The notes beneath the pieces were generated by a model. It was not told where the DNA came from. It was given only the letters and a program-made list of their open reading frames with translations, and searched no databases. 64,000 nucleotides of DNA from Thalassotalea sp. LPB0316 (lineage in GTDB: Bacteria; Pseudomonadota; Gammaproteobacteria; Enterobacterales; Alteromonadaceae). The translations under genes were made by a program, and so were the position numbers. The DNA lies in contig NZ_CP062946.1 of the NCBI RefSeq assembly GCF_014898095.1, positions 2,666,001 through 2,730,000 on the forward strand. The letters run 5' to 3'. Below are positions 10,521-23,953 of this stretch, in pieces (position 1 is the stretch's first letter; each line of letters begins with the position of its first letter).

Positions 10521-10554
10521 CAAATAAAAAGGCCAGCATCATTAGCTGACCTTT
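10521..10554 (-). terminator. Terminator downstream of serS
   Basis: On the minus strand AAAGGTCAGC and GCTGGCCTTT pair across a 7-nt loop (stem arms 10528-10537 and 10545-10554) and run into a U-rich stretch. It is about 200 bp beyond the serS stop with no gene between, so it is the likely end of the ftsK-serS transcript. Confidence 0.8.
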
Positions 10555-10556
10555 CA

Positions 10557-10758
10557 AACATCTCGGATTTTAGTGAGGGATTTAAGCTTAGTTCAAAGAA
10601 GGTTTAACGCGCATAGCTGCCTATGCTTTACTTCTTTTAGCCTTAAGCCCTCATTCTGGCGAGGAAATTTTGCTTAATTCGAGGCGAAGTTGCTAATTTA
10701 TAGTTTTTCATATAATTCGCAACTTCAACAATGAAGTAAGTGAAATTAACCGTCAGAA
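10557..10758. repeat. Intergenic element with inverted repeats after serS
   Basis: This non-coding stretch between serS and its terminator holds a perfect 8-bp inverted repeat, GAAGTTGC (10686-10693) and GCAACTTC (10719-10726), around an AT-rich 25-nt loop, and a smaller palindrome near 10612-10626 (GCATAGCTGCCTATGC). It looks like an interspersed palindromic element carried in the serS 3' untranslated region. The rest of the gap (10370-10520) has no feature I can support. Confidence 0.45.
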
Positions 10759-12042
<1,284 letters not shown>

Positions 12043-12056
12043 TTATCACTTGTCGG

Positions 12057-12458
12057 TTATTTGTTAATGAGTGTCACTATAAACATTCCTAATGCGGCCG
12101 CCATTATACACAAACTGACATTAAGAACTATATTTGTCATCGCTTTTAATAAAAAGCCTTGTTGAAACAAGAGTATTGTGTCAACGCTGAAGGTAGAAAA
12201 TGTGGTGAATGCACCGAGAAAGCCAATGCCAATTAAACTGCGATAAACGCCAGCGTCTATATGGCCTTGTTCGATCAAACTGTAGAGCAGACCGAGTAAA
12301 AATGAGCCGACCAAGTTCACCAATAAAGTTGCATATGGAAAGCCCTTACCAAGTAAACTAGCCGTTTGTTGATAAACGAAAAACCGCAAACTTGCCCCTA
12401 GACCACCACCTATGGCTACTGTGAGGTAAACTAAATAGTTATTTATACCGCTTGTCAT
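12057..12458 (-). CDS. crcB: Fluoride channel CrcB (Fluc)
   Basis: A 133-aa inner-membrane protein with four hydrophobic segments. It carries the Fluc hallmarks GGxxGASLRFF near the N-terminus, [16 protein letters not shown], and [13 protein letters not shown], which includes the sodium-site and phenylalanine-box region. Fluc dimers export fluoride from the cytosol. The ATG at 12458 is preferred over one two codons earlier. The start lies inside the end of rarA (about 20-bp overlap), so coupling is likely. No fluoride riboswitch is apparent, as expected for a gene inside a housekeeping operon. Confidence 0.92.
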   Translation of the reverse strand: MTSGINNYLVYLTVAIGGGLGASLRFFVYQQTASLLGKGFPYATLLVNLVGSFLLGLLYSLIEQGHIDAGVYRSLIGIGFLGAFTTFSTFSVDTILLFQQGFLLKAMTNIVLNVSLCIMAAALGMFIVTLINK

Positions 12459-13794
12459 TAGCATCCTTGTTGAGATTATCTAGGTAGTCGCGTTTTTGTT
12501 TGAGTTGCTTTTCTAAGCCTCGCTCGGTTGGGTAATAAAAACGCGTTTGAGCAATTTCTGGCGGAAAATAGTTTTCACCAGCAGCAAAGGCATTTTCTTC
12601 ATCATGAGCATAACGGTATTCTTGCCCGTGACCAAGTGATTTTGTGATCGCGCTTGTTGAATTTCTCAAGTGAACCGGCACGGCTAAATCGGCGGTTTGA
12701 GCAGCGAGCTCGCGAGCCTGTTTAAAGGCGGTATACACAGCATTACTTTTTGGTGCTAGCGCCATATAAACCGTTGCTTGGGCAATCGCCCTTTCACCTT
12801 CTGCTGGGCCAACGCGATGGAAGGTGTCCCAAGCGTTGATGGCAAGTTGCATCGCTCTAGGATCGGCATTGCCAATATCTTCCGATGCTATCGCCAATAA
12901 ACGTCTCGCTACGTAAAGCGGGTCGCCACCGGCGTTGATAATACGAGCAAACCAATACAGCGCCGCATCGGGATCAGAGCCGCGTACCGATTTATGAAAC
13001 GCGCTAATAACATCGTAAAATGCGTCACCGCCTTTGTCGTATAGCGCAATTTTATCGCCCGCCACTTGCGTTATATGATCAAGTGAGATGGTTTTCTGAT
13101 GATTTTCAACGCTCGCTAGTTCAACGGCATTGTCGAGTAGGTTCAGTGTTCTTCTCGCATCGCCTGCCGCCAAAGCGACAAGTTGCCGTTTGGCATGGTC
13201 ATCAATTGAGATGTCGATTGACTCTTTGTTAGCTAAAAACACCAGAGCATTGGCAATGATTTGGTTTAAATGAGCCTCTTCAAGCTTTTTTAAGGTATAG
13301 ACCCGCGTTCGTGACAATATCGCTTTATTTAATTCAAAGGCGGGGTTTTCGGTCGTCGCACCTATAAAAACAATCGTGCCATCTTCAATATGTGGTAAAA
13401 AAGCATCTTGTTGTGATTTGTTAAACCGGTGTACTTCATCAACAAATAATAAGGTGCGTTTATTTTTGTGAATCGCATTATCTTTTGCCTGATCTATCGC
13501 GATTCGTATGTCCTTAATGCCTGAAGTGACAGCAGATAAACGAATGATTTCAGCGTTGGCATGATGTGCAATTAATTCAGCTAATGTCGTCTTACCCGTA
13601 CCTGGCGGCCCCCAAAAGATAACCGAGTGGCACTGCCCTGCTTCAATCGCTGCGCGCAAAGGTTTACCGGCACCCAGGATGTGTTCTTGGCCGATATATT
13701 GATCGAGTGATTTAGGCCTTAAAACCGCAGCAAGTGGTTGAAACTCACTCGGAATATCTAGATCAAAATCAAAGGAGTTATTGACGTTGGTCAT
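12439..13794 (-). CDS. rarA: Replication-associated recombination protein A (RarA/MgsA)
   Basis: A 451-aa AAA+ ATPase related to clamp-loader subunits that acts at stalled replication forks. Walker A is [10 protein letters not shown], Walker B is [10 protein letters not shown], sensor 1 is GATTENP, and the C-terminal MgsA oligomerisation domain contains [10 protein letters not shown] and [13 protein letters not shown] prefer the ATG at 13794 (MTNVNNS) because it matches the family N-terminus; an upstream in-frame start at 13827 would deepen the overlap with lolA. It overlaps lolA by 17 bp and crcB by about 20 bp. This order is conserved in gammaproteobacteria. Confidence 0.95.
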   Translation of the reverse strand: MTNVNNSFDFDLDIPSEFQPLAAVLRPKSLDQYIGQEHILGAGKPLRAAIEAGQCHSVIFWGPPGTGKTTLAELIAHHANAEIIRLSAVTSGIKDIRIAIDQAKDNAIHKNKRTLLFVDEVHRFNKSQQDAFLPHIEDGTIVFIGATTENPAFELNKAILSRTRVYTLKKLEEAHLNQIIANALVFLANKESIDISIDDHAKRQLVALAAGDARRTLNLLDNAVELASVENHQKTISLDHITQVAGDKIALYDKGGDAFYDVISAFHKSVRGSDPDAALYWFARIINAGGDPLYVARRLLAIASEDIGNADPRAMQLAINAWDTFHRVGPAEGERAIAQATVYMALAPKSNAVYTAFKQARELAAQTADLAVPVHLRNSTSAITKSLGHGQEYRYAHDEENAFAAGENYFPPEIAQTRFYYPTERGLEKQLKQKRDYLDNLNKDANDKRYK

Positions 13795-14437
13795 CAATAT
13801 GCGTGCCTTGCGGGATCTCAAACTCAAAAATTGACGGCGTTGAGTCTGACGCTTTCATCGTTAAACTGATTTCACTTATTTGACCGGTCGCATCAAATAT
13901 TACTAATTGATCGAGCTTATCGTTAACAAACTTGAGTTGGAGCGCTTTGACGTGAGCTTGCTCGTCTAAAGACTCTATAACAAATGAGGATTGAACTTGT
14001 AATACGCGATAACCCTGCCAGAGTTTGTCATCATTACTACTGAGTAATAAAATTGGGGTATTGGCTAATGCTTGGTCAAAATTATAAATACTGACCTGTT
14101 CTATAAATGGGTCGTAAAACCATAAGGTTTCGCCATTGGCAATAATTAACGTTTCGTCAGGCGATTGCGTGTGCCAGTGTACTTTATTTGGCTTTTCTAC
14201 CGTTAACTGCCCCTGACCATTAGCAATTTCTTGACCTTCCGCATCAATTACTCGCTGGCTAAAATCAGCGCTAAAGCCGTCTAGTTTCGACAGCTTTGCC
14301 TGTAAAGCCTGTTTGATTTGAGCAGACGCTACTGAATTAGGCTCAGTGGTAAACTGACTTTGGCTCTGGGCAAAACAACTAACACTAACAACTGCACTGC
14401 TAAACCCCAATACAAGTGGCAACAATAATTTTTTCAT
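13778..14437 (-). CDS. lolA: Outer-membrane lipoprotein carrier protein LolA
   Basis: A 219-aa periplasmic chaperone that takes lipoproteins from LolCDE at the inner membrane to LolB at the outer membrane. A cleavable signal peptide is clear ([23 protein letters not shown], likely cut after FA). The LolA-family features [20 protein letters not shown] and LWFYDP follow. The ATG at 14437 is chosen over one two codons upstream because MKKLL starts the signal cleanly. It lies between ftsK and rarA as in E. coli. Confidence 0.94.
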   Translation of the reverse strand: MKKLLLPLVLGFSSAVVSVSCFAQSQSQFTTEPNSVASAQIKQALQAKLSKLDGFSADFSQRVIDAEGQEIANGQGQLTVEKPNKVHWHTQSPDETLIIANGETLWFYDPFIEQVSIYNFDQALANTPILLLSSNDDKLWQGYRVLQVQSSFVIESLDEQAHVKALQLKFVNDKLDQLVIFDATGQISEISLTMKASDSTPSIFEFEIPQGTHIDDQRQ

Positions 14438-14456
14438 ATACATCTAGAAAACTCGC

Positions 14457-16952
14457 TTAGGCTTTTACTGGTGGCGGCGCTAAAACTTCACGCGCACCAT
14501 TGTGACCCGGTGCACTTACGACACCTTGGAGCTCCATTTGTTCAATGATTCTAGCGGCTCGGTTGTAACCAATTCTGAATTTGCGTTGGACACCTGAAAT
14601 AGATGCGCGTCGACTTTCTGTAACAAATGCTAGTGCTTCATCGTATAACGTGTCTAATTCTTCTTCACCACTGCCTTCGGCTTGTTCACCCGGTAATAGG
14701 ATTTCTTGTTCACTCTCACCCGATAAAATTTCATCTAAGTAATTTGGCTCTCCGCGTTGCTTCCAGTCGCTAACAACCGCATGAACTTCGTGATCGTCAA
14801 CAAACGCACCATGAACGCGGGTAGGTACACCCGTACCCGGTGGTAAATAAAGCATATCACCTTGCCCGAGTAATTGTTCTGCACCTTGTTGGTCTAATAT
14901 GGTTCTAGAGTCGATACGAGATGACACTTGGAACGCCATACGCGTTGGAATATTGGCTTTAATTAAACCGGTGATAACATCTACCGATGGGCGCTGTGTA
15001 GCCAACACCAAGTGAATACCTGCGGCACGTGCTTTTTGCGCAATACGGGCAATTAACTCTTCAACTTTTTTACCGACGATCATCATCATGTCGGCAAATT
15101 CATCGACCACTACAACGATACTCGGCAGCTTTTCTAATTCAGGTGCGGTTTCGTCCATCGAATCACCAGGCTTCCATAAAGGATCGGTGAGCGGTGTGCC
15201 ATCGGCTTTTGCTTGCGCGACTTTTTGGTTAAAGCCTTTTAAATTACGTACGCCCATGGCCGACATTAACTTATAGCGTCTTTCCATCTCACCGACACAC
15301 CAACGAAGTGCATTGGCTGCTTCTTTCATATCAGTTACGACTTCTGCTAATAGGTGTGGGATCCCCTCATACACCGAAAGCTCAAGCATTTTCGGGTCGA
15401 TCATGATCAAACGCACTTCTTCCGGCGTAGCTTTGTATAACAAGCTCAAAATCATGGTATTAACACCAACAGATTTACCCGAACCTGTGGTACCTGCGAC
15501 CAATAAGTGTGGCATTTTCGCTAAATCAACAACCACAGGGTCGCCAGCTATATCTTTACCTAAAACCATGGTTAACGGCGATTTACTCTCGACAAATTTA
15601 TTGCACGAAATCACCTCACTTAAGCGGACAATTTCACGATGTTTGTTTGGTAACTCTAGGCCAATAACCGATTTCCCAGGAATCACTTCAACAACGCGAA
15701 CACTGATCGCTGATAACGCTCTGGCTAAATCTTTTGATAAGTTGGTAATTTTGCTTACCTTAACACCCGGCGCCAAATCGAGCTCAAAGCGCGTAATTAC
15801 TGGGCCTGGAAATACTGAAACAACCTGTGCTTGAATATTAAAATCAAGTAACTTAGCCTCAACCAAACGACTAACATTGTCTAAATCTTCTTGGTTAATT
15901 GGATTTTCAGCTTTGTCGGGTCTATCGAGTAATTCAATTGACGGCATGCCCTGATATTTATCGATCGGCTGTGCTGCGTTATTATTTTGTTCTTGGCTAC
16001 TCGGTTGAGTCGGTGTTGGTACTTCGATTACCGGTGTTTTTTCAAAGGCAGCTGCAATTTCCGCTTCACTGACATGCTCTTGTACCGATGTAACAACTGG
16101 GCCATCGATTAACTCGTCGATTTCCACGAAGTCCTGTTCGTTTTTATCTTCAAAGGCTTCTGTGCTATTAATCGCTTCAAATGCTTCTTGAATATTTAAC
16201 TGTGGTTCTAGCTGTTCAGGTGTTTTAGCTTTACTCGGAAATTCGTCAAAACTGACATCGGTCTCATTTTCCTGAACAACGTTTTGGCGCTGCTCACTAT
16301 CACTGCTATTAGGCGCAAACTTTTCTTTTAAATACGCAGGTAGCGCAACCAAATACAGTGCAGCTTTAATCGTGTATTCACCAATGCCATCGATAATACT
16401 CAACCATGAATATCCCGTCAGCAGGACAAAACCAGCGGCAATGAAAAGCAAATAAAATAAGGTCGTGCCAACAAATGATAAGTAAGGTAATAAAGCGTTA
16501 CTTACTACATCGCCGATAATGCCACCTGCACTAAAGTAGTAAATATCATCGAAATTCATACTCGCTAATGCCGTTAAGCCAATAAGAAGCATTAAAAAGC
16601 CAACGACTTTTAAGCCTAATGTAAGGTAATCAAGCTCCATTAACTTGTGGTAACGTTGAAATAGCAACCAACCAGTTATGGCGATCACAAAGGGCAACGA
16701 ATAGGCTAGCCAACCAAACGTATTGAGCAAAACATCTGATAGATAGGCTCCTACTGCTCCGCCTAAGTTTCGTATCGGTGTTTGATAGCCGGTTTGAGAC
16801 CAACCAGGATCTGCTGGGTCGAAACTAAATAAAACGACCATTAAATAAAGAGCAAAAACACAAGAGACTAACATACCTGCTTCTAACAAACGTTGGATGC
16901 CAGTTAATTTCGGAGATTGTTGAAGAGACTGTTCAGACAAAAGTTTAACCAT
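14457..16952 (-). CDS. ftsK: DNA translocase FtsK
   Basis: An 831-aa divisome protein that pumps chromosome termini and activates XerCD recombination at dif. Four to five membrane segments occupy residues 25-190, followed by an acidic Gln/Glu linker (about 205-345) that is short compared with E. coli FtsK. The RecA-like motor follows, with Walker [10 protein letters not shown] at about residues 486-494 and Walker [13 protein letters not shown]. The C-terminal gamma winged helix ([22 protein letters not shown]), which reads KOPS sites, is intact. lrp lies just upstream on the same strand and lolA 19 bp downstream. Confidence 0.97.
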   Translation of the reverse strand: MVKLLSEQSLQQSPKLTGIQRLLEAGMLVSCVFALYLMVVLFSFDPADPGWSQTGYQTPIRNLGGAVGAYLSDVLLNTFGWLAYSLPFVIAITGWLLFQRYHKLMELDYLTLGLKVVGFLMLLIGLTALASMNFDDIYYFSAGGIIGDVVSNALLPYLSFVGTTLFYLLFIAAGFVLLTGYSWLSIIDGIGEYTIKAALYLVALPAYLKEKFAPNSSDSEQRQNVVQENETDVSFDEFPSKAKTPEQLEPQLNIQEAFEAINSTEAFEDKNEQDFVEIDELIDGPVVTSVQEHVSEAEIAAAFEKTPVIEVPTPTQPSSQEQNNNAAQPIDKYQGMPSIELLDRPDKAENPINQEDLDNVSRLVEAKLLDFNIQAQVVSVFPGPVITRFELDLAPGVKVSKITNLSKDLARALSAISVRVVEVIPGKSVIGLELPNKHREIVRLSEVISCNKFVESKSPLTMVLGKDIAGDPVVVDLAKMPHLLVAGTTGSGKSVGVNTMILSLLYKATPEEVRLIMIDPKMLELSVYEGIPHLLAEVVTDMKEAANALRWCVGEMERRYKLMSAMGVRNLKGFNQKVAQAKADGTPLTDPLWKPGDSMDETAPELEKLPSIVVVVDEFADMMMIVGKKVEELIARIAQKARAAGIHLVLATQRPSVDVITGLIKANIPTRMAFQVSSRIDSRTILDQQGAEQLLGQGDMLYLPPGTGVPTRVHGAFVDDHEVHAVVSDWKQRGEPNYLDEILSGESEQEILLPGEQAEGSGEEELDTLYDEALAFVTESRRASISGVQRKFRIGYNRAARIIEQMELQGVVSAPGHNGAREVLAPPPVKA

Positions 16953-17012
16953 TCGCTATTTATTATTGCTATGCTGTATAAATTAACATGAATTAACCGA
17001 GGCGCAAATAAT

Positions 17013-17498
17013 TTAACGCAATATTGGTAGTTGATTGGTCGATTTTACCTCTTCCATCACGACATACGTTCTACTCTCACTTACGGCAGGCAGCCTTAAC
17101 AAGGTATCACCAAGCAGTTTGCGATAAGCAGCCATATCGGCAACACGAGTCTTCAATAGAAAATCAAAATTCCCTGAAACCAGATGACATTCTTGAATCA
17201 CATCAATACCTCGAACCGCTTTAGCAAAATCGTCAAACACATCAGGGCTCGTTTTCGTTAAGGTAATTTCAACAATAACCAGTAATGCTGCCTGCAATAA
17301 TTCGGGGTTTAATGTCGCCGTATATCCTGTAATGTACTTTTCATTCTCAAGCCTTTTAACCCTTTCCAAACAAGGCGTTGGGCTCAAGCCTACTCTTTTA
17401 GATAGCTCGACATTAGAAAGTCGACCGTTTTTTTGTAACTCGACTAAAATGTTTTTATCGATACGATCAAGTTTCTTATTTTGCTTTGCTGTCGTCAT
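17013..17498 (-). CDS. lrp: Leucine-responsive regulator Lrp
   Basis: A 161-aa Lrp/AsnC transcription factor. An N-terminal helix-turn-helix (LDRIDKNILVELQKNGRLSN and VELSKRVGLSPTPCLERVKRL) is joined to a RAM domain (GNFDFLLKTRVADMAAYRKLL) that binds leucine or alanine. I choose the ATG at 17498 (MTTAKQ); the 18 residues available upstream from 17552 do not fit the family. It is divergent from ald, the usual arrangement in which Lrp controls alanine catabolism, and lies upstream of ftsK as in E. coli. Confidence 0.93.
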   Translation of the reverse strand: MTTAKQNKKLDRIDKNILVELQKNGRLSNVELSKRVGLSPTPCLERVKRLENEKYITGYTATLNPELLQAALLVIVEITLTKTSPDVFDDFAKAVRGIDVIQECHLVSGNFDFLLKTRVADMAAYRKLLGDTLLRLPAVSESRTYVVMEEVKSTNQLPILR

Positions 17499-17621
17499 AT
17501 ATATAAATCTATAAAATCGATATTTGACAGGATTATATGCTAAAAACAACAAATCTACGAGGATATATTCTAGACAAATATCACTATACTAGTCACAAAT
17601 TTTAACTATGAGATTTAACAA
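17499..17621. promoter_or_regulatory. lrp-ald divergent control region
   Basis: This 123-bp AT-rich region separates two divergent genes and must hold both promoters. TATACT at 17585-17590 is a possible -10 for ald, but no matching -35 is at the right distance. Lrp binding here is expected from the arrangement, not read from a specific motif. Confidence 0.5.
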
Positions 17622-18743
17622 ATGATTATTGGTGTTCCTAAAGAGATTAAAAACCACGAGTACCGCGTAGGTATGGTACCTGCAAGTGTACGTGAAGTTA
17701 TTAATCACGGTCACAGCGTATTCGTTGAAACGGAGGCGGGTTCTGGTATTGGTTTTACCGACCAAGACTATATCGATGCAGGCGCTACTATTTTAACTAC
17801 TGCTGAAGAAGTTTTTGCTCAATCAGAAATGATTGTCAAAGTAAAAGAGCCACAAGCAGTTGAGCGTGCAATGTTGCGTGAAGGTCAAATCTTATTTACT
17901 TACTTGCACCTAGCACCAGATTTAGCGCAAACGCAAGATCTAGTAAACAGCAAAGCTATCTGTATCGCTTATGAAACAGTGACAGATAACAATGGTGGTT
18001 TACCGTTGCTTGCTCCTATGTCAGAAGTTGCTGGCCGCATGTCAATTCAAGCCGGTGCTCAAGCATTAGAAAAATCTAACGCAGGTCGCGGCATGTTGTT
18101 AGGTGGCGTACCAGGCGTTGAACCAGCTAAAGTGGTTATTATCGGTGGCGGTATGGTTGGTAACAATGCCGCACAAATGGCTGTAGGCATGGGCGCGAAT
18201 GTTGTTGTTTTAGATCGCAATATCAATGTTCTTCGCAAGCTAGATGCGCAGTTTGGCAACAAAATCCAAGCTATCTACTCAACTGCGGACGCGTTAGAAA
18301 AACACGTGTTAGAAGCTGACTTAGTCATTGGTGGTGTGTTAATTCCGGGCGCGGCTGCACCTAAATTAGTGACAAAAGAGCACATCGCTAACATGAAGCC
18401 GGGTTCGGCAATTGTTGATGTAGCAATTGACCAAGGTGGCTGTATTGAAACTTCAACACCTACTACACACGCTGAACCAACTTACATTGTTGACGAAGTT
18501 GTTCACTACTGTGTAGCTAACATGCCGGGTGCGGTGCCGCGTACATCAACGTTTGCATTAAACAATGCAACACTGCCATACATCATCCAGTTAGCAAACA
18601 AAGGTTACCAAAAGGCGCTATTAGACGATAAGCACCTGTTAAATGGTTTGAACGTGATCAATGGCCAAGTAACGGTTAAAGAAGTAGCTGAAAACCTAGG
18701 CTTTGAATATACAGATCCAGGTGTTGCGTTACTTAACGCTTAA
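17622..18743 (+). CDS. ald: Alanine dehydrogenase
   Basis: A 373-aa enzyme interconverting L-alanine and pyruvate plus ammonia with NAD(H). It begins MIIGVPKEIKNHEYRVGMVP, the family signature. The Rossmann loop VVIIGGGMVGNNAAQMA and DQGGCIETSTPTTH are present. A terminator follows closely, so it is monocistronic. With the divergent lrp and the AGCS symporter gene at 7.2 kb it suggests alanine can serve as a carbon and nitrogen source. Confidence 0.97.
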   Translation: MIIGVPKEIKNHEYRVGMVPASVREVINHGHSVFVETEAGSGIGFTDQDYIDAGATILTTAEEVFAQSEMIVKVKEPQAVERAMLREGQILFTYLHLAPDLAQTQDLVNSKAICIAYETVTDNNGGLPLLAPMSEVAGRMSIQAGAQALEKSNAGRGMLLGGVPGVEPAKVVIIGGGMVGNNAAQMAVGMGANVVVLDRNINVLRKLDAQFGNKIQAIYSTADALEKHVLEADLVIGGVLIPGAAAPKLVTKEHIANMKPGSAIVDVAIDQGGCIETSTPTTHAEPTYIVDEVVHYCVANMPGAVPRTSTFALNNATLPYIIQLANKGYQKALLDDKHLLNGLNVINGQVTVKEVAENLGFEYTDPGVALLNA

Positions 18744-18768
18744 TTTATCACCCTGCCTGTAAATAAAA

Positions 18769-18800
18769 ACGTGCACTTTATAAGTTGCACGTTTTTTTTT
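18769..18800 (+). terminator. Terminator of ald
   Basis: AACGTGCA and TGCACGTT pair around a 10-nt AT-rich loop (18769-18792) and are followed by nine T residues. Confidence 0.92.
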
Positions 18801-18856
18801 ACTTAAAAAGTTATTTTACCCTCTTGAACAAATCACTTACGATCCCAATAAATTGA

Positions 18857-19834
<978 letters not shown>

Positions 19835-19851
19835 GTTTAGGCCGTTAATTG

Positions 19852-20565
19852 ATGAGCCAGACACTTCATTTTTTAAATGAACACAGTCTGGCTTTTCCCG
19901 ATCCTCATTTTGCCCTTTCTGAGCCAAATGGTTTACTCGCCCTTGGCGGCGATTTATCTCCTAGCCGATTAATTGAAGCATACGCCAATGGAATATTTCC
20001 ATGGTATAGCCAAGACGAGCCAATCATGTGGTGGTCGCCCGATCCTCGCGCGATTATTCCAACAAGTGATATTCGAGTTAATAAAACACTTCGTAAGTTT
20101 TTGAAGAAAATGGATTATCGAATCACCTGTAACTATGCCTTTGAAGAAGTCATTAGTCAGTGTGCCGATGCGCCGTTTCGCCATGAGGAAACTTGGATTG
20201 TTGAAGATATGCAAGTTGCTTATCACAGCTTACACAAGCTTGGCCATGCTCATTCCATTGAAGTCTGGCAAGACAAGCAATTAGTTGGTGGTTTGTATGG
20301 TGTCGCCATCAATGGCTTTTTCTCTGGTGAATCGATGTTCTATCAAGCGCCCAATGCATCAAAGGTTGCTTTGTTAGCACTGAGCCAATTGCTGTCATCG
20401 CACGACATCAACTTTATTGATTGCCAAATTAACAATCCGTTTCTTGCCAGTATGGGTGCAATAGAGATCAGCCGAGATGAGTTTATCCAACAAAAAAACA
20501 CTGCGATAAAAACTTCACTACCGAGCGGCGTCTGGCATCCGCGTGAGCTATACTTAACGACATGA
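19852..20565 (+). CDS. aat: Leucyl/phenylalanyl-tRNA--protein transferase
   Basis: A 237-aa enzyme that adds Leu or Phe from tRNA to proteins with N-terminal Lys or Arg, marking them for ClpS/ClpAP. Family motifs include [40 protein letters not shown] and [17 protein letters not shown]. The ATG at 19852 is preferred to the TTG just before it. It overlaps bpt by 4 bp. clpS and clpA lie 3.5 kb downstream, so the N-degron machinery is clustered. Confidence 0.96.
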   Translation: MSQTLHFLNEHSLAFPDPHFALSEPNGLLALGGDLSPSRLIEAYANGIFPWYSQDEPIMWWSPDPRAIIPTSDIRVNKTLRKFLKKMDYRITCNYAFEEVISQCADAPFRHEETWIVEDMQVAYHSLHKLGHAHSIEVWQDKQLVGGLYGVAINGFFSGESMFYQAPNASKVALLALSQLLSSHDINFIDCQINNPFLASMGAIEISRDEFIQQKNTAIKTSLPSGVWHPRELYLTT

Positions 20566-21263
20566 GCAGTGCAAGTTTAACCTTTGGCGTAACCCGCGAT
20601 TTTCCCTGTAGCTACCTTAAAGATCAACAAGAAAAGCTACTCATTGCGGTAGATGAACGCCTTCATAACACGCCAAACTATGGCTGGCTAATGGCCAATG
20701 GTTTCCGTCGTAGCGGCGATCAACTCTACCGCCCTAATTGCGATAGTTGTAATGCCTGCCAGTCAATTCGCGTGATTGCAGGTGAATTTAAACCGAGTAA
20801 AAGTCAAAAGCGTTTAACAAATAAAAACAGTGACTTAGTGGTAAAGATTGAGCATAATTTTTGTGATAATTACTTCCCGTTATTCGAGCATTATATTAAT
20901 ACCCTACATACTGATGGCTCAATGTATCCTGCATCAAGAGAGCAGTTTTACTCATTTTTAGCGTGTAATTTATCACCACAAGTATTTGTCGAAATATGGC
21001 AAGAGGATACGCTACTTAGCGTTGCGGTTACCGATGTGTTGCCTAATGCATTATCTGCTGTTTACACCTTTTACCATCCAGAGTATCGAAAACGTTCATT
21101 GGGCATGTATTCAATTTTACAACAAATCAACCTCAGTAAAACGTTAGACAAACCCTACCTTTATCTGGGTTATCAAATAGACACCTGTCAAAAGATGAAT
21201 TACAAAACCAAATTCACACCGTATCAACGATTTATTGAGAATAACTGGCAAACTGTTAAATAA
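20562..21263 (+). CDS. bpt: Aspartate/glutamate leucyltransferase (Bpt/ATE family)
   Basis: A 233-aa enzyme that transfers leucine from Leu-tRNA to N-terminal Asp or Glu, a second entry to the Leu/N-degron pathway. The N-terminal cysteine cluster [12 protein letters not shown] and the C-terminal [13 protein letters not shown] and FTPYQRF motifs identify the ATE family. The start overlaps the aat stop as ATGA, implying coupled translation. Confidence 0.95.
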   Translation: MSSASLTFGVTRDFPCSYLKDQQEKLLIAVDERLHNTPNYGWLMANGFRRSGDQLYRPNCDSCNACQSIRVIAGEFKPSKSQKRLTNKNSDLVVKIEHNFCDNYFPLFEHYINTLHTDGSMYPASREQFYSFLACNLSPQVFVEIWQEDTLLSVAVTDVLPNALSAVYTFYHPEYRKRSLGMYSILQQINLSKTLDKPYLYLGYQIDTCQKMNYKTKFTPYQRFIENNWQTVK

Positions 21264-21329
21264 ATAGTCGCTTTGACTTTACATTAGCCAACTATTTCGG
21301 CATGATCTGCGCAACTTTTTATTTAATGA

Positions 21330-21569
<240 letters not shown>

Positions 21570-21582
21570 ATAGTTAGCCAAT

Positions 21583-21612
21583 AAAAAAGCTCGCATTTTG
21601 CGAGCTTTTTTT
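21583..21612. terminator. Bidirectional terminator between infA and clpA
   Basis: AAGCTCGCA and TGCGAGCTT (21587-21607) form the stem around a TTT loop, with an A-run before and a T-run after. It can end rightward infA and leftward clpA transcripts. Confidence 0.92.
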
Positions 21613-21670
21613 GTTTCTATCGGCCTTAAAAAGCCGGAAATACAGCCAACCACCGCACTTCCTTCTATCA

Positions 21671-23926
21671 TTAGTTTTCAACTAATTCTTTTTTCGGCTC
21701 TACTTTGATCACCAACTCATTTTTAGCAACATTGACCTTAGCAACGCCACCTTGAGTTAATTCACCAAAGAGTAATTCATTGGCCAGCGGCTTTTTCAAC
21801 TTCTCTGAAATTAATCTAGCCATTGGTCTTGCCCCCATTGCTTTATCATAACCATTGTTAGCTAGCCATTGCTTCGCATCACGCGTTAACTCTAATGACA
21901 CACCTTTTTGATCAAGTTGTGCTTGAAGTTCGACAATGAACTTATCAATGACTTGGGCAATAACCTCAGGTGATAAGTGGTTAAACCAAACGATATTGTC
22001 TAAGCGATTTCTAAACTCTGGTGAAAATACCTTGTTAATTTCATCCATCGCATCATAGCTGTGATCTTGTTGCTTAAAGCCGATACTTTGCTTAGTGGTT
22101 TCAGTTACACCAGCGTTGGTCGTAAGCACCAAAATAACATTTCTAAAATCGGCTTTGCGGCCATTATTATCAGTCAAGGTACCGTGATCCATCACCTGCA
22201 ATAAAATATTAAAAACATCGCTATGCGCTTTTTCTATCTCATCAAGCAGTACAACTGAATGAGGGTGTTTGATCACCGCATCGGTCAATAAACCACCTTG
22301 CTCATAACCAACGTAGCCAGGAGGCGCACCAATTAACCGACTAACAGCATGTTTTTCCATATACTCAGACATATCAAACCGCAAAAATTCAACGCCTAGT
22401 AATGTCGCTAATTGCTTGGTTACTTCGGTTTTACCAACGCCAGTTGGTCCTGCAAATAAAAACGAGCCGATTGGCTTACCTTCATTACCTAAACCTGAGC
22501 GCGATAAGCGAATAACTGAAGTTAAATCATCAATCGCGTGATCTTGACCAAATACCAACATTTTTAAATTGCGATCTAACGATTTCAAATTATCTTTTTC
22601 GGACGATGATACACTTTTTTCTGGAATTCTAGCCATTTTCGCAACAATGGTTTCAATATCATTATCCTTAATAACTTTCTTGCGTTTACTCGCTGCCACC
22701 AATTGTTGTTTAGCACCGGCTTCGTCAATGATGTCGATAGCTTTGTCAGGTAAAAAACGTTCATTGATATATTTATCGGCTAATTGAGCTGCTGCTTTTA
22801 ATGCCTTGTTGGTGTAACGAATGCCATGATGTGCTTCGTATTTTTCTTTTAAGCCCTGCAAAATTTTCGTCGTATCCTCAACACTTGGCTCTGAGACATC
22901 AATTTTTTGGAAACGACGAGCCAGTGCGCGATCTTTTTCAAAGATACTTTGGTACTCTTGATAAGTTGTTGAACCAATACAGCGCAGCTTTCCTGAAGAC
23001 AGCAAAGGTTTTAATAAATTCGAGGCGTCCATCATACCACCAGAAGCAGCGCCTGCCCCTATAATGGTGTGAATTTCGTCGATAAATAATATTGCGTTGT
23101 CGTCTTGCTCTAGATCTTTTAATAAGGCTTTAAAGCGTTTTTCAAAATCACCACGATATTTTGTTCCAGCTAAAAGCGCTCCCATATCAAGTGAATAGAT
23201 TGTGGCATCGGCTAAAAACTCGGGAACATCCTCTGATATCACTAAATTTGCTAACCCTTCAGCAATAGCCGTTTTACCAACCCCTGCCTCACCGACAAAT
23301 AAAGGGTTATTTTTGCGGCGACGGCTTAAAATTTGTAAAGTTCTCTCTAATTCATTTTCACGACCAATTAGCGGATCGATATTACCTTTGCGAGCTTCTT
23401 CATTAAGGTTAACAGAAAAATTTTCGACAGTGCGGGGCTCTTCCTCTGTCTGAATTGCATTATCATCGTGTTGCGGTAATTCATGCTGGGCGTTTTTAGC
23501 AATACCGTGAGAAATAAAATTAACAATATCCAATCTTGAGATATCTAACTTTTTCAAAAAGTAAACAGCCTGTGATTCTTGCTCACTGAAGATTGCGACT
23601 AGCACATTTGAGCCATTAACTTCAGACTTACCCGATGACTGTACATGAAACACCGCGCGCTGCAATACCCGCTGAAAACCAAGCGTAGGTTGTGTTTCTC
23701 TCTCTTCTTCCCCTTCTGGTATTACTGGGGTAGTTTCTGTGATGAATGTTTTGAGTTCATTTTTAAGTTGTGACATATCGGCGCCACAGGCACTAAGTGT
23801 TTCAACTGCTGACGGATTGTCTAATAAAGCAAGCAACAAATGCTCTACCGTCATAAACTCATGACGATGCTCCTTGGCATCTCTAAACGCTAAATTTAAC
23901 GATATTTCTAGATCTTTATTTAACAT
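21671..23926 (-). CDS. clpA: ATP-dependent Clp protease ATP-binding subunit ClpA
   Basis: A 751-aa Hsp100 unfoldase that feeds ClpP. It has an N-domain (about residues 1-145) that binds ClpS, D1 with Walker A GEAGVGKTA and Walker B ILFIDEIHTI, and D2 with GPTGVGKTEV and VVLLDEIEKAH. The ClpP-binding loop carries IGFKQQ. Length is normal for ClpA. It is 27 bp downstream of clpS on the same strand, with which it forms an operon. Confidence 0.97.
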   Translation of the reverse strand: MLNKDLEISLNLAFRDAKEHRHEFMTVEHLLLALLDNPSAVETLSACGADMSQLKNELKTFITETTPVIPEGEEERETQPTLGFQRVLQRAVFHVQSSGKSEVNGSNVLVAIFSEQESQAVYFLKKLDISRLDIVNFISHGIAKNAQHELPQHDDNAIQTEEEPRTVENFSVNLNEEARKGNIDPLIGRENELERTLQILSRRRKNNPLFVGEAGVGKTAIAEGLANLVISEDVPEFLADATIYSLDMGALLAGTKYRGDFEKRFKALLKDLEQDDNAILFIDEIHTIIGAGAASGGMMDASNLLKPLLSSGKLRCIGSTTYQEYQSIFEKDRALARRFQKIDVSEPSVEDTTKILQGLKEKYEAHHGIRYTNKALKAAAQLADKYINERFLPDKAIDIIDEAGAKQQLVAASKRKKVIKDNDIETIVAKMARIPEKSVSSSEKDNLKSLDRNLKMLVFGQDHAIDDLTSVIRLSRSGLGNEGKPIGSFLFAGPTGVGKTEVTKQLATLLGVEFLRFDMSEYMEKHAVSRLIGAPPGYVGYEQGGLLTDAVIKHPHSVVLLDEIEKAHSDVFNILLQVMDHGTLTDNNGRKADFRNVILVLTTNAGVTETTKQSIGFKQQDHSYDAMDEINKVFSPEFRNRLDNIVWFNHLSPEVIAQVIDKFIVELQAQLDQKGVSLELTRDAKQWLANNGYDKAMGARPMARLISEKLKKPLANELLFGELTQGGVAKVNVAKNELVIKVEPKKELVEN

Positions 23927-23953
23927 AAGTTACTCCAATAAAACCTGATGAAT

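Noticed and set aside
15313..15834. 173-codon open frame antisense to ftsK
   Set aside because: It mirrors the conserved FtsK motor domain in a complementary frame; no ribosome site and no recognisable domain.
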